Part shown: positions 24,938 through 33,655 of the stretch, one piece after another
How the letters are laid out: each line of letters starts with the position of its first letter
How positions within the stretch are numbered: the first letter of the stretch is position 1
From: Sphingobium psychrophilum
GTDB lineage: Bacteria; Pseudomonadota; Alphaproteobacteria; Sphingomonadales; Sphingomonadaceae
Assembly (NCBI RefSeq): GCF_012927105.1
Contig: NZ_JABBFV010000003.1
Location: 1-64,000 of the forward strand
Direction: 5' to 3'
DNA: 64,000 nt
Notes under the pieces: model-generated
Database searches by the model: none
What the model was told of the DNA's origin: nothing
The model's input: only the letters and a program-made list of their open reading frames with translations
Translations under genes and position numbers: made by a program

Positions 24938-25570
24938 TTATCCCAGCGTCGCCTGCCACGCCGCGACCAGATCGCGCCCGCGCTGTCCTACGGTCGCCGC
25001 GTCATCGCCCGGCTTGTAGAGCGCGCCGCCCACGCCAATGCCTTCGCAGCCGCCCGCCAGCCATTCGCCGATCGTGTCCGCGCCGGTGCCGCCCACGGCC
25101 CAGACGCCGATGTCGCGCGGCAGCACGTCCTTGACCGCCTTCACATAGGCCGCGCCCAGACGGGCCGCCGGGAACAGCTTGATCCGCTTCGCCCCCGCCG
25201 CGATGGCCGCAAAAGCCTCGCTCGGCGTCATGAAGCCGGGCAACAGGTCCAGGCCCAGTTCCGCGCCGCGTGCGATCACCGCCGGATTGGTATTGGGCGT
25301 GACCATGATGCGCCCGCCAGCGGCGTGCAGCGCCTCGACCGCCTCGACACTCAGCACCGTCCCCGCGCCGATCAGCGCGCGGCCGCCGAATTCCGCCTGC
25401 ATCGCTGCGATGCTGGCAAGCGGATCGGGCGAATTGAACGGCACTTCGAGGATGCGGATACCCGCATCCACCAAAGCGGCGCTGACATCGATCGCTTCGT
25501 CGGGCCTTATGCCGCGCAGGATCGCGCAGATGGGCGGCGCGCCATCGGCCAGCAGGTCGTCCAGGGTCAT
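24938..25570 (-). CDS. dgoA: 2-dehydro-3-deoxy-6-phosphogalactonate aldolase
   Basis: 210-residue class I aldolase of the KDPG/KDPGal family. The catalytic Glu lies in ILEVPFNSP (about 41) and the Schiff-base Lys in KRIKLFPAA (about 128). ILRGIRPDEA at the N-terminus and PNTNPAVI favour the galactonate over the gluconate form. It splits 2-keto-3-deoxy-6-phosphogalactonate into pyruvate and glyceraldehyde-3-phosphate, the last step of the De Ley-Doudoroff route. It follows dgoK by 4 bases, with its ribosome binding site inside the dgoK end. Confidence 0.9.
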   Translation of the reverse strand: MTLDDLLADGAPPICAILRGIRPDEAIDVSAALVDAGIRILEVPFNSPDPLASIAAMQAEFGGRALIGAGTVLSVEAVEALHAAGGRIMVTPNTNPAVIARGAELGLDLLPGFMTPSEAFAAIAAGAKRIKLFPAARLGAAYVKAVKDVLPRDIGVWAVGGTGADTIGEWLAGGCEGIGVGGALYKPGDDAATVGQRGRDLVAAWQATLG

Positions 25571-25574
25571 GCTA

Positions 25575-26471
25575 TCAAATCTCCGTCAGGCCAAGGCCGG
25601 CGAGCGCGCAGGCGTCACCGTCCAGCATGTGCGTGGCCACGCCCTGCCTGTCCAGTGCCTGCGCATAGCGGGCGGACAGGCGTGCGTCGCCGATCAGGAT
25701 GATGCTGTCCGTCGTGCCCACCATGCCGCGCATCTCCGCGATCTCGCAGCCGATCAACAGGCCGGACAAATAGCCCAGCGCCCAGTCGGGCGAGCGCCCC
25801 TGGCGCAGCCGCATGGCGCGCGCCGCGAACAACGACTGCAACAGCTTCCCGTCATGCGCGCGGTCGAGCCCCTCGGCAAAGCCTGTGGCTTCCTCCACCG
25901 GGTTGGTGGCATCGACCTTCGGACCCAGGGTCGATTGATCGCGCAACAACGCGAACAATTCGCCGGTGGGCATGGTGCGGAAGGCGGTGATGCGGCCATC
26001 CTCAACCAGCGACCATTTATTGTGGGTGCCGGGCAGGACGATCATGTGCCGCCCCGTACCCAGCGCCAGGTCGCGGGCAATCGCGCCGAACATCTGGGTT
26101 TCCTCGCCCCGCATGACATCGGGGATGCCATCCGCGCCCTCGCAGGCCAGGCCCGCCATGATGGCCACCGGAATCCCGCGCCAGTCGAAGCGCATCGCCG
26201 CCTGCCGCCAGGCCTCCGCATCGGCGGGGCAATCGGCATAGGGTGCCTCGACCCAGCCGTCGCGCGCGCCTGCCATGCCGCATAGGGTGATCGATTCGGG
26301 CAGGCCGTCGGCCAGCCAAGGCGCGATCGCGTCGGCAAAGGCCGCCTCCGCCGCGCCGCCCACCGCGCCGATCCCAGGCCCGTCGCACCGCGCCGCCAAG
26401 ACACCATTTTCGACCCGGAACAGCCGCAGACGGCTCGTTCCCCAATCGCCGACAACGGCATAGCCCTTCAT
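25575..26471 (-). CDS. dgoK: 2-dehydro-3-deoxygalactonokinase
   Basis: 298 residues from the ATG at 26471. DgoK family features: GDWGTSRLRLF at the N-terminus (phosphate-binding strand-turn), CGMAGARDGWVEAPY, VLPGTHNKWSLV and the C-terminal LIGDARLSARYAQAL. It phosphorylates 2-keto-3-deoxygalactonate at O6. It is the first gene of the dgoKA operon, divergent from the dehydratase operon. Confidence 0.9.
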   Translation of the reverse strand: MKGYAVVGDWGTSRLRLFRVENGVLAARCDGPGIGAVGGAAEAAFADAIAPWLADGLPESITLCGMAGARDGWVEAPYADCPADAEAWRQAAMRFDWRGIPVAIMAGLACEGADGIPDVMRGEETQMFGAIARDLALGTGRHMIVLPGTHNKWSLVEDGRITAFRTMPTGELFALLRDQSTLGPKVDATNPVEEATGFAEGLDRAHDGKLLQSLFAARAMRLRQGRSPDWALGYLSGLLIGCEIAEMRGMVGTTDSIILIGDARLSARYAQALDRQGVATHMLDGDACALAGLGLTEI

Positions 26472-26496
26472 CGACACGCAATCGGCCCCTTGTAGA

Positions 26497-26510
26497 TGGT
26501 AGCGCTCACA
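26497..26510. promoter_or_regulatory. Operator-like palindrome TGGTAGCGCTCACA
   Basis: The core TAGCGCT is shared with the LacI-type operators at 2971, flanked here by imperfect TG/CA arms. It lies 26 bases upstream of the dgoK start, in the divergent promoter region. No LacI-type gene is adjacent, so it may be bound by the repressor at 1789 or another LacI protein elsewhere, or arise by chance. Confidence 0.4.
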
Positions 26511-26528
26511 TCTTCTCATTTCGGGTGC

Positions 26529-26557
26529 TTGAATTTCTATTTGTCTGAGTATATCAG
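26529..26557 (+). promoter_or_regulatory. Promoter of the sugar-acid dehydratase operon with an overlapping palindrome
   Basis: TTGAAT at 26529-26534, a 17-base spacer, then TATCAG at 26552-26557. The palindrome CTGA-GTATA-TCAG (26545-26557) overlaps the -10. It is a candidate operator for the GntR/FadR-type regulator encoded at the end of this operon. Confidence 0.4.
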
Positions 26558-26625
26558 GAGGCGGAGCGCGTCAACGCGCCATGCCCAATTTCTGCGTCAG
26601 CCATTTCTTGAATCAGGATGCCCCG

Positions 26626-28428
26626 ATGAGCGATTCGCCCAAGACTTTCCCGAAGCTGCGCAGCCGCGCCTGGTTCGACAACCCGGACAATATCGACATG
26701 ACGTCGCTCTATCTGGAGCGTTACCTGAACTTCGGCCTGAGCCTGGACGAACTGCGCAGCGGCAAGCCGATCATCGGCATCGCCCAGACCGGCAGCGACC
26801 TGTCGCCCTGCAACCGCCACCATATCGTGCTGGCCGAACGGATGCGCGACGGTATTCGCGAAATGGGCGGCATCGCGCTAGAATTTCCGGTTCATCCGAT
26901 TCAGGAAACCGGCAAGCGCCCGACCGCGGGCCTTGACCGCAACCTCGCCTATCTGGGCCTGGTCGAAGCCATGTACGGCTATCCGCTGGACGGCGTGATC
27001 CTGACCACCGGTTGCGACAAGACCACGCCCGCGCTGCTGATGGCGGCCGCCACCGTCAACATCCCCGCGATCGCCCTGTCGGTCGGCCCGATGCTGAACG
27101 GCTGGTTCAAGGGCGAACGCACCGGATCGGGCACGATCGTCTGGAAGGGTCGCGAGTTGCTGGCCGCCGGCAAGATCGATGACGAAGGCTTCATCAAGCT
27201 CGTCGCCTCTTCGGCACCATCGACCGGCTATTGCAACACCATGGGCACGGCATCGACCATGAACAGCCTGGCCGAAGCATTGGGCATGATGCTGCCGGGT
27301 TCCGCGGCGATCCCTGCCCCCTATCGCGATCGCCAGGAAGTCGCCTACCTCACCGGCAAGCGCATCGTCGAAATGGTCGCCGAGGATCTCAAGCCGTCGG
27401 AAATCATGACGCTGGACGCCTTCCACAACGCCATCGTCGTCAATTCGGCGATCGGCGGATCGACCAACGCGCCGATCCATCTGTCCGCCATCGCCCGCCA
27501 CATGGGCGTGGAATTGCCGCTGAAGGACTGGGAGACGGTCGGTCATAAGGTGCCGCTGCTCGTCAACCTCCAGCCCGCCGGCGAATATCTGGGCGAGGAT
27601 TATTATCGCGCCGGCGGCGTCCCCGCCGTCGTCAGCCAGTTGATCGACCAGGGCCTGATCCGCGAAGGTGCGATGACCGTCAATGGCAAGACCATGGGCG
27701 AAAATTGCAAGGGCGTGGAGATTGAGGACGAAAAGGTCATCCGTCCGTTCGACCAGCCGCTGGTCGAGGAAGCCGGCTTCCTGGTCCTGTCGGGCAATCT
27801 GTTCGATGCCGCTATCATGAAGACCAGCGTCATCAGCGCCGAGTTCCGCGATCGTTACCTGTCCAACCCCGACGATCCCGAAGCCTTTGAAGGCCCGGCG
27901 ATCGTATTCGACGGGCCGGAGGATTATCATCACCGAATCGACGATCCAGCCACCGGCATCACCGCCAATTCGCTGATGTTCATGCGCGGCGCGGGGCCGA
28001 TCGGCTATCCCGGCGCAGCGGAAGTCGTGAACATGCGGCCGCCTGCTTACCTCATCACCGAAGGCGTCAGCGCCCTGCCCTGCATCGGCGATGGTCGCCA
28101 ATCGGGGACTAGCGGAAGCCCCTCGATCCTCAACGCATCGCCCGAAGCGGCGGCGATGGGCGGGCTGGCGCTGCTGGAAACCGGCGACCGGGTTCGCATG
28201 GACCTGAAAGCCGGGGTGGTGAACGTCCTGATTTCCGACGAGGAACTGGCCGATCGCCGGGCGAAGCTGGAGGCCGCAGGCGGCTTCCAATATCCCGCCT
28301 CGCAGACCCCCTGGCAGGAAATCCAGCGCTCGGTCGTCGGCCAGTTGAACACCGGCGCCATATTGGAAGGCGCGGAAAAATATCAGCGCATCGCCCAGAC
28401 CATGGGCCTGCCGCGCGACAATCATTGA
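26626..28428 (+). CDS. IlvD/Edd-family sugar-acid dehydratase (galactonate/arabinonate type)
   Basis: 600 residues from the ATG at 26626. Iron-sulfur ligands typical of sugar-acid dehydratases are Cys62 (SDLSPCN), Cys130 ([10 protein letters not shown]) and Cys203 (TGYCNTMG). The [10 protein letters not shown] and [13 protein letters not shown] motifs match L-arabinonate/D-xylonate/D-galactonate dehydratases rather than biosynthetic IlvD (present separately at 45881). It removes water from the aldonic acid to give the 2-keto-3-deoxy acid. With the galactose/arabinose dehydrogenase downstream and dgoKA upstream, D-galactonate and L-arabinonate are the likely substrates. First gene of a four-gene operon. 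Confidence 0.85.
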   Translation: MSDSPKTFPKLRSRAWFDNPDNIDMTSLYLERYLNFGLSLDELRSGKPIIGIAQTGSDLSPCNRHHIVLAERMRDGIREMGGIALEFPVHPIQETGKRPTAGLDRNLAYLGLVEAMYGYPLDGVILTTGCDKTTPALLMAAATVNIPAIALSVGPMLNGWFKGERTGSGTIVWKGRELLAAGKIDDEGFIKLVASSAPSTGYCNTMGTASTMNSLAEALGMMLPGSAAIPAPYRDRQEVAYLTGKRIVEMVAEDLKPSEIMTLDAFHNAIVVNSAIGGSTNAPIHLSAIARHMGVELPLKDWETVGHKVPLLVNLQPAGEYLGEDYYRAGGVPAVVSQLIDQGLIREGAMTVNGKTMGENCKGVEIEDEKVIRPFDQPLVEEAGFLVLSGNLFDAAIMKTSVISAEFRDRYLSNPDDPEAFEGPAIVFDGPEDYHHRIDDPATGITANSLMFMRGAGPIGYPGAAEVVNMRPPAYLITEGVSALPCIGDGRQSGTSGSPSILNASPEAAAMGGLALLETGDRVRMDLKAGVVNVLISDEELADRRAKLEAAGGFQYPASQTPWQEIQRSVVGQLNTGAILEGAEKYQRIAQTMGLPRDNH

Positions 28429-28571
28429 CCCATTGAAGGCAGGGGCGTCCGTCGCCATCTGCGGCGCCCCCGCCTTCCCCCCCTTTTGCATCACCTGCGC
28501 TGGAAATCGATCAGCGCTTCCCGGCGCGATCGTCTAGCCAGACCCATTGCCCCCATTTCAGGAGAACGACC

Positions 28572-30149
28572 ATGTTCAACGGAGCCATCCTTATCGGCGC
28601 GAGCGAGCGCACCGGCGGCGCACCTTTCCACGCCATCGACCCGTCGACCGGCGCGAAGGGCGAGATCGCCTTTTCCAACGCATCGACCGCCGATGTCGCT
28701 GATGCGACCGCGCTGGCCGATGCCGCGTTCGAAACCTTCTCGACCCTGACGCCGGACGCGCGCGCCATTTTTCTGGAAACCGTCGCCGACCAGATCGTCG
28801 CCATCGGCGACCTGCTCATCACCACCGCGATGAGTGAATCCGGTCTGCCGCGCGGTCGCCTGGAGGGCGAACGTGGCCGCACCGTCGGCCAGTTGCGCCT
28901 GTTCGCCAGCTATGTCCGCCAGGGCGACTGGCTCGACGCCACCATCGATAAGGCGCTGCCCGACCGCGCGCCCCTGCCCCGCAGCGACCTGCGCCGCGTC
29001 AACCAGGCGCTTGGCCCGGTCGCCGTGTTCGGCGCGTCCAACTTCCCGCTCGCCTTCTCGGTCGCGGGCGGTGACACCGCATCCGCCTTCGCGGCCGGTT
29101 GCCCGGTGGTGGTGAAGGGCCACCCCGCCCATCCCGGCACCGGCGAACTTGTCGCCCGCGCGATCATCGCGGCGGTCGCGGCGTGCGGCCTGCCCGAAGG
29201 CGTCTTCTCCTACCTGCCCGGCACCACCAATGATCTGGGCGGCGCGCTGGTCGCCGATCCTCGCATCAAGGCGGTGGGCTTCACCGGATCGCGCGGCGGC
29301 GGTATTGCGCTGATGCAGATTGCGGCCAAGCGCGCCGAGCCGATCCCGGTCTATTCGGAAATGTCGAGCATCAACCCGGTCGTCCTGCTGCCCGGCGCGC
29401 TCGCGGCGCGGGCCGAAGCATTGGGCACGGCATTCGTCGGCTCCATGTCGCTGTTCGCGGGCCAGTTCTGCACCAACCCCGGCATGGTGATCGCGCTCGA
29501 CAGCCCCGATCTCGATACGTTCGTCGCTTCGGCCGCCAACGCCCTGTCGGCCAACGCAGCGCAGGTCATGCTGACGCCTGGCATCCACGCCGCCTATGAA
29601 AAGGGCGTCGATGCACTGGCGAGCGCGGATGGCGTGACCACCATCGCCCGCGGCACGGAAGCGGACGGCGCCAACCGTGGCCAGTCGGCCTTCTTCGCCA
29701 CCGCGTCCGACCAGTTCCGCGCCAACCCGGCGCTGGCGCATGAAGTGTTCGGTGCATCCTCGATCCTGGTGAAATGCGCCACGATCGAAGACGTCATCGC
29801 CACCATCGCCGATCTGGAAGGCCAGTTGACCGCCACGCTCCAGATGGAAACCAGCGATGCGGACGATGCCGCCAAGCTGCTGCCCACGCTGTCGCGTAAA
29901 GTGGGCCGCGTGCTTGCGAATGGCTGGCCCACCGGCGTTGAAGTGACTCATGCCATGGTCCATGGCGGTCCCTTCCCGTCCACGTCCGACGGCCGTTCGA
30001 CCTCGGTCGGGACGCTGGCGATGATGCGCTTCCTGCGTCCGGTCTGCTATCAGGATCTGAGCGACGCGCTGCTGCCGCCGGCGTTGCAGGCCGCCAACCC
30101 CTGGGGTCTGACGCGCCGTAACGAAGGCAAGCTGGAAGTGGCCGCATGA
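28572..30149 (+). CDS. Aldehyde dehydrogenase (NADP+), 2,5-dioxovalerate/KGSA dehydrogenase type
   Basis: 525 residues; AGGAG lies upstream of the ATG. The cofactor loop region is GASNFPLAFSV and GFTGSRGGG, the catalytic Glu is in PVYSEMSS and the catalytic Cys in FAGQFCTNPG. The length and these motifs fit the NADP-linked alpha-ketoglutarate semialdehyde dehydrogenase group, which ends the non-phosphorylating pentose (Weimberg-type) and hexuronate pathways. It implies that pentoses such as L-arabinose are also handled. The stop overlaps the next start (ATGA). Confidence 0.85.
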   Translation: MFNGAILIGASERTGGAPFHAIDPSTGAKGEIAFSNASTADVADATALADAAFETFSTLTPDARAIFLETVADQIVAIGDLLITTAMSESGLPRGRLEGERGRTVGQLRLFASYVRQGDWLDATIDKALPDRAPLPRSDLRRVNQALGPVAVFGASNFPLAFSVAGGDTASAFAAGCPVVVKGHPAHPGTGELVARAIIAAVAACGLPEGVFSYLPGTTNDLGGALVADPRIKAVGFTGSRGGGIALMQIAAKRAEPIPVYSEMSSINPVVLLPGALAARAEALGTAFVGSMSLFAGQFCTNPGMVIALDSPDLDTFVASAANALSANAAQVMLTPGIHAAYEKGVDALASADGVTTIARGTEADGANRGQSAFFATASDQFRANPALAHEVFGASSILVKCATIEDVIATIADLEGQLTATLQMETSDADDAAKLLPTLSRKVGRVLANGWPTGVEVTHAMVHGGPFPSTSDGRSTSVGTLAMMRFLRPVCYQDLSDALLPPALQAANPWGLTRRNEGKLEVAA

Positions 30150-31069
30150 CGATCCGGGCAGGTCTGGTAGGGCTGGGTAAAATCGCGCGCGATCAGCACC
30201 TGCCCGCAATTGCAAAAATCGACGGGATAGAGCTGGTCGCCGTCGCCAGCCGCAACGCGCAAGGGGAAGGGGTGAATAATTACCCTGACCTTGGCGCGAT
30301 GCTGGCGGGCGAAAGCGACCTAGACGCCGTGATCCTCTGCCAGCCGCCACAGGTCCGCTATCATGCGGCCCGGCAAGCGTTGCTGGCGGGGAAACATGTG
30401 TTTCTGGAAAAGCCGCCGGGCGCGACCGTGTCCGAAGTGGAGGCGCTGACGGCCCTCGCCAAGGCGCAGGGCGTCACCCTCTACGCCAGCTGGCACAGCC
30501 GCTACGCCGCCGCCGTGGCGCAGGCGAAGGCCTGGATTGCAGAGCGCAAGGTGGAGCGGATCGACATTCAGTGGCGCGAGGATGTCCGTCACTGGCATCC
30601 GGGCCAGCCCTGGATCTGGGAAGCGGGCGGTTTCGGCGTATTCGATCCGGGCATCAACGCCCTGTCGATCCTGACCGAAATCGTGGCCGAGCCGATCACG
30701 GTGCTATCGGCCGAACTGGAAGTCCCGTCCAACAAGCAGGCGCCGATCGGCGCGACGCTCCAGATGGCGACGGCGTCAGGCGCGGCGATCGATACCGTGT
30801 TCGACTGGCGCCAGACTGGGCCGCAGACCTGGGACATCGCGGTCGAGACGGACAAGGGCAGCCTGCTTCTGTCCGAAGGCGGCAACACGCTGCGGCTGGA
30901 CGGCGAAGTGCAGATGAAGGCCCCGGACGAGGAATATCCGGTCATGTACCGCCGTTTCGTGCGCCTGGTGGCCGACAAGGCGATCGATGCAGACACCGCG
31001 CCGCTGCGGCTGGTGGCGGATGCCTTCCTTTGCGGACGGCATTGCCCTACGGCAGCATTTGAGGACTGA
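30146..31069 (+). CDS. gal: D-galactose/L-arabinose 1-dehydrogenase (Gfo/Idh/MocA family)
   Basis: 307 residues. The Rossmann motif is GLVGLGKIARDQHLPAI at the N-terminus, with EKPPGATV as the family's catalytic Lys segment. WHSRYAAAV and HWHPGQPWIWEAGGFGVFDPGINALSI closely resemble Pseudomonas galactose dehydrogenase and Azospirillum L-arabinose 1-dehydrogenase (recalled, not searched). It oxidises the sugar at C1 to the lactone with NAD(P)+. A lactonase would be the next step; none is seen in the window. Translationally coupled to the aldehyde dehydrogenase. Confidence 0.86.
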   Translation: MTIRAGLVGLGKIARDQHLPAIAKIDGIELVAVASRNAQGEGVNNYPDLGAMLAGESDLDAVILCQPPQVRYHAARQALLAGKHVFLEKPPGATVSEVEALTALAKAQGVTLYASWHSRYAAAVAQAKAWIAERKVERIDIQWREDVRHWHPGQPWIWEAGGFGVFDPGINALSILTEIVAEPITVLSAELEVPSNKQAPIGATLQMATASGAAIDTVFDWRQTGPQTWDIAVETDKGSLLLSEGGNTLRLDGEVQMKAPDEEYPVMYRRFVRLVADKAIDADTAPLRLVADAFLCGRHCPTAAFED

Positions 31070-31088
31070 CATATAGGGGAGCGGGGAT

Positions 31089-31823
31089 TTGGGTAGCGGG
31101 CGCAAGATCGGATCGGAGGAAGGCGTGCTGCGCATCCATCAGACGATCGCCCGCGACCTGGGCACCGCGATCCTGACGGGCAAGCACCGTCCAGGCGAAT
31201 TGTTCGAAGGCGAGATAGAGGCGTCGGAGCGCCTGGGCGTATCCCGCACCGCCTATCGCGAGGCGGTGCGCATCCTGATCGCCAAGGGGATGCTGGAAAG
31301 CCGTCCCAAGGCGGGCACCCGCGTCCTGCCACGCAGCCGCTGGAACGTGCTGGACCCCGAAATGCTGGCGTGGATGTTCGCAGGCGAACCGGACGCCAGC
31401 TTCATCCGCGACCTGTTCGAACTGCGCGGCGTGATCGAACCGGCCGCCGCCGAATTCGCCGCCCGCCGCCGCACCGACGACCAGATCGCGACGATGGAGA
31501 CGGCGCTGGCGGAAATGGGCCGCTTTGGCCTGTCGACGCCCGACGGCCGCGCCGCGGACCAGCGTTTCCACCACGCCATCCTGGCCGCTACCCATAATGA
31601 CGCGCTGGAGGCGCTGGCCAGTTCGGTCGGCGCTGCGGTCAGCTGGACCACGACCTTCAAGCATCGCAAGAAGCTGCTTCCCCGCGACCCCCTGCCCGAC
31701 CATCGCGCCGTATTCCAGGCGATCGCCGCCCGCGACACGGCAGCGGCGCGCACGACCATGGCGGAATTGCTACGCTTGGCGCTGGCCGACATGGATATCG
31801 CGCTGGCGGAGCCTGGCGAGTAA
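31089..31823 (+). CDS. GntR/FadR-family transcriptional regulator of the galactose/arabinose operon
   Basis: 244 residues from a TTG at 31089 with AGGGGAG 7 bases upstream; no better ATG exists before the DNA-binding domain. The N-terminal winged helix is visible (GEIEASERLGVSRTAYREAVRIL). The C-terminal all-helical FCD ligand domain has Asp/His metal ligand candidates (DLFELRGVIEP, RFHHAIL, DHRAVFQAI). It closes the dehydratase operon by 19 bases. It probably senses an aldonate or keto-deoxy acid and controls this and the divergent dgoKA operon. The effector is inferred. Confidence 0.85.
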   Translation: MGSGRKIGSEEGVLRIHQTIARDLGTAILTGKHRPGELFEGEIEASERLGVSRTAYREAVRILIAKGMLESRPKAGTRVLPRSRWNVLDPEMLAWMFAGEPDASFIRDLFELRGVIEPAAAEFAARRRTDDQIATMETALAEMGRFGLSTPDGRAADQRFHHAILAATHNDALEALASSVGAAVSWTTTFKHRKKLLPRDPLPDHRAVFQAIAARDTAAARTTMAELLRLALADMDIALAEPGE

Positions 31824-31834
31824 GGGGCGCTTCC

Positions 31835-31936
31835 CTCCGTTCGGGCTGAGCGAAGCCGAAGCCCATCACTGAGCGAAGGCGAAGTGACCTCCCTACGGTC
31901 GGTCGACCCCTTCGACTTCGCTCAGGGCGAACGGAG
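31835..31936. repeat. Palindromic intergenic repeat, family B, copy 2
   Basis: Bounded by CTCCGTTCG and CGAACGGAG, with inner arms GGGCTGAGCGAAG and CTTCGCTCAGG. A second smaller palindrome (CACTGAGCGAAGGCGAAGTG) sits inside. It lies between the convergent GntR and racemase genes. Confidence 0.75.
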
Positions 31937-31945
31937 TGTAAGCGC

Positions 31946-32635
31946 TCACCCCAGAATGAAATCCACCCCCGCCCGCGCATGAATGCTGGTGCAATCATAG
32001 ATCGGCAGGACATTGGCCTTCACGTCGACGATCAGCTCCAACTCGGTACAGGCCAGCACCACGGCCTGCACATCCTCCTTGGCGATGTCGGTCAGTTCCG
32101 ACTTCATATAGCGTTCGGATTCCTTGCTGACCTTCCCCACGGTCAACTCGTCATAGACGATCCTGTCGATCCGCTCGGCCAGTTCCATGTCGGCGGGCAA
32201 CAGCGAAATGCCGTGGCCGACCAAGCGCTGACGATAGAATTTCTCGGTCATGACGTTGCGCGTGCCGATCAGCGCGGCTCGTTCAATGCCGTCCGCCTTC
32301 ATCGTCTTGCCCACGATGTCGGCGATATGCAGGATGGGAATGCCGACCGCCGCCTGCACCCGATCGTAAACGCGATGCATCGAATTGGCGCAGATCAATA
32401 GCGCACCTGCGCCGCCCTGCTCCAGCCGTTGGGCCGCGCCGATCAACTGGGCCGACGCGCAGTCCCAGTCATTTTCCGTGGCGCAACGCGCCACTTCGGC
32501 AAAATCCAGGCTCTCGATCAGCAGCGGCGCGCTATGCTGCCCACCCAGCGCGCGGTGGACCGCCTGGTTGATGATCGCATAATAGCGCGCGGTGGAGGTC
32601 CAGCTAAGACCGCCGATCAGGCCAAGTTTGTGCAT
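31946..32635 (-). CDS. Aspartate/glutamate racemase family protein
   Basis: 229 residues, cofactor-independent racemase fold. GLIGGLSWTSTARYY at the N-terminus is typical of the YgeA/RacX group. The two catalytic Cys are present: LLICANSMHRV (about 82) and LACTELELI (about 196). It interconverts L- and D-amino acids; broad-specificity members also act on homoserine and others. It stands alone, between repeat family B and the transhydrogenase-like operon. Confidence 0.85.
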   Translation of the reverse strand: MHKLGLIGGLSWTSTARYYAIINQAVHRALGGQHSAPLLIESLDFAEVARCATENDWDCASAQLIGAAQRLEQGGAGALLICANSMHRVYDRVQAAVGIPILHIADIVGKTMKADGIERAALIGTRNVMTEKFYRQRLVGHGISLLPADMELAERIDRIVYDELTVGKVSKESERYMKSELTDIAKEDVQAVVLACTELELIVDVKANVLPIYDCTSIHARAGVDFILG

Positions 32636-32671
32636 GCAAGTCTCCGCTGCGGGAATGATTTGCCGATAGCG

Positions 32672-33325
32672 TTAGGGTAAGCCCGCCCCGCTGGGCAAGG
32701 CTCTTGATGCGATCCGCCGCGCGCGCCATGCCAGGCGCAGCCCAACGGCGCCCGCCATGCCGCCGCCCATCACCATCGCGCTGTTGCCGATCGCAAAGCC
32801 CAGCGCAGCCGCCGCAAAGCCTGCGCCGCTGCCCAGCAAGGCAAGCTCGCCCAGCCTGCGACGGAACGCCAGGGCAAGCGCGCCTGTCAGGGTCGTCGCG
32901 CCCAGACCGAACCCGACCGCCAGCAGCGCACCATCATGGGCGGTCAGGCCGAAGGCGCTAGGATTGCGCCACAGGGTCGCGGCCATGGCCATCGCCGCCA
33001 CGCCCAGCAGGCCGTGGCCCGCGACCATCAACCAGGGCAAGGCCGCTACCGCGCTGCGCCGCGCCAATAGCAGCCCGATGCTGCCGCCAATCACGACCGC
33101 GCTGACCATTTCCGGCAGGTTGACGACATCATGGCTGTAGACCGCCGCCGCCGACGCGGTCACGATGCCCGCCATCGCCCAACGGTTGCCATGGCGGCCG
33201 GTACGAAACCACAATCCCAGGAACAGCAATAGGCCGGAGAGGAGATAAGCGCCCGCGACCACGGGCGACGGATCGATGCCGTCCAGTTGCGCGCCCAGCC
33301 AAGCCGCGCCGACAGGGGGAATCAT
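32672..33325 (-). CDS. Shortened transhydrogenase PntB-like membrane protein lacking the NADP domain
   Basis: 217 residues, about six to seven membrane helices. It aligns by eye with the membrane domain of E. coli PntB: AYLLSGLLLFLG, VVIGGSIGLLLARR, LMVAGHGLLGVAAM, GLGATTLTGALALAF and GFAAAALGF. His104 corresponds to the proton-channel His91 of E. coli PntB. At the position of the important Asn222 there is Gly165. About 55 residues (two helices) are missing between these blocks, and the whole C-terminal NADP(H)-binding domain is absent, with the stop right after the membrane part. The frame is intact and coupled to the next gene upstream by 4 bases. Function unknown; proton leak, scaffold or remnant are possible. 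Confidence 0.7.
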   Translation of the reverse strand: MIPPVGAAWLGAQLDGIDPSPVVAGAYLLSGLLLFLGLWFRTGRHGNRWAMAGIVTASAAAVYSHDVVNLPEMVSAVVIGGSIGLLLARRSAVAALPWLMVAGHGLLGVAAMAMAATLWRNPSAFGLTAHDGALLAVGFGLGATTLTGALALAFRRRLGELALLGSGAGFAAAALGFAIGNSAMVMGGGMAGAVGLRLAWRARRIASRALPSGAGLP

Positions 33326-33618
33326 GCGTCCATCCCGTCATCGCCCTCACCATCCGGCAACACGCGGCGTTCCGGCACGCCCAAAAGCAGGACGCTCGCG
33401 ACGCTGGCGCATAGCAACGCGATCAGGGCGATGTAGCGCGCCCTCGCGCTGCCCGCTTCGGCCGCGGCGATCAGCGCGCCGACGAGCAGGATGGCGGCCA
33501 TGCCACCGACGCCCGACTGCCAAGCCGAACGATCGGAGTCAGCCCGCGGCCGAGCAACCACATAGCCGCCCGCACAAGCGGCCAGGAACAGGGGTAGCAA
33601 CGCCAGCGCGCCCGTCAT
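33322..33618 (-). CDS. Small membrane protein resembling transhydrogenase subunit PntAB
   Basis: 98 residues with three hydrophobic segments and an acidic tail. By eye it follows the C-terminal membrane part of PntA (PntAB in split forms): FLAACAGGYVVARP, then VGGMAAILLVGALIAA, then a third helix before a short polar tail. No NAD-binding PntAA gene is adjacent. Its stop overlaps the start of the PntB-like gene by 4 bases. The pairing of a PntAB-like with a PntB-like protein supports both identifications. Confidence 0.6.
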   Translation of the reverse strand: MTGALALLPLFLAACAGGYVVARPRADSDRSAWQSGVGGMAAILLVGALIAAAEAGSARARYIALIALLCASVASVLLLGVPERRVLPDGEGDDGMDA

Positions 33619-33655
33619 GCGCGCGCGCCTGTCGCCACGCCCTGCGGCAAGCGGC

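Noticed and set aside
26626-28428. Calling the first dehydratase ilvD
   Set aside because: Its Cys pattern (62, 130, 203) and neighbours fit sugar-acid dehydratases. A standard ilvD is at 45881.
28491-30350. A 619-codon minus-strand open frame over the aldehyde dehydrogenase
   Set aside because: Antisense to a well-supported gene; composition (His, Gly, Arg rich) is typical of shadow frames.
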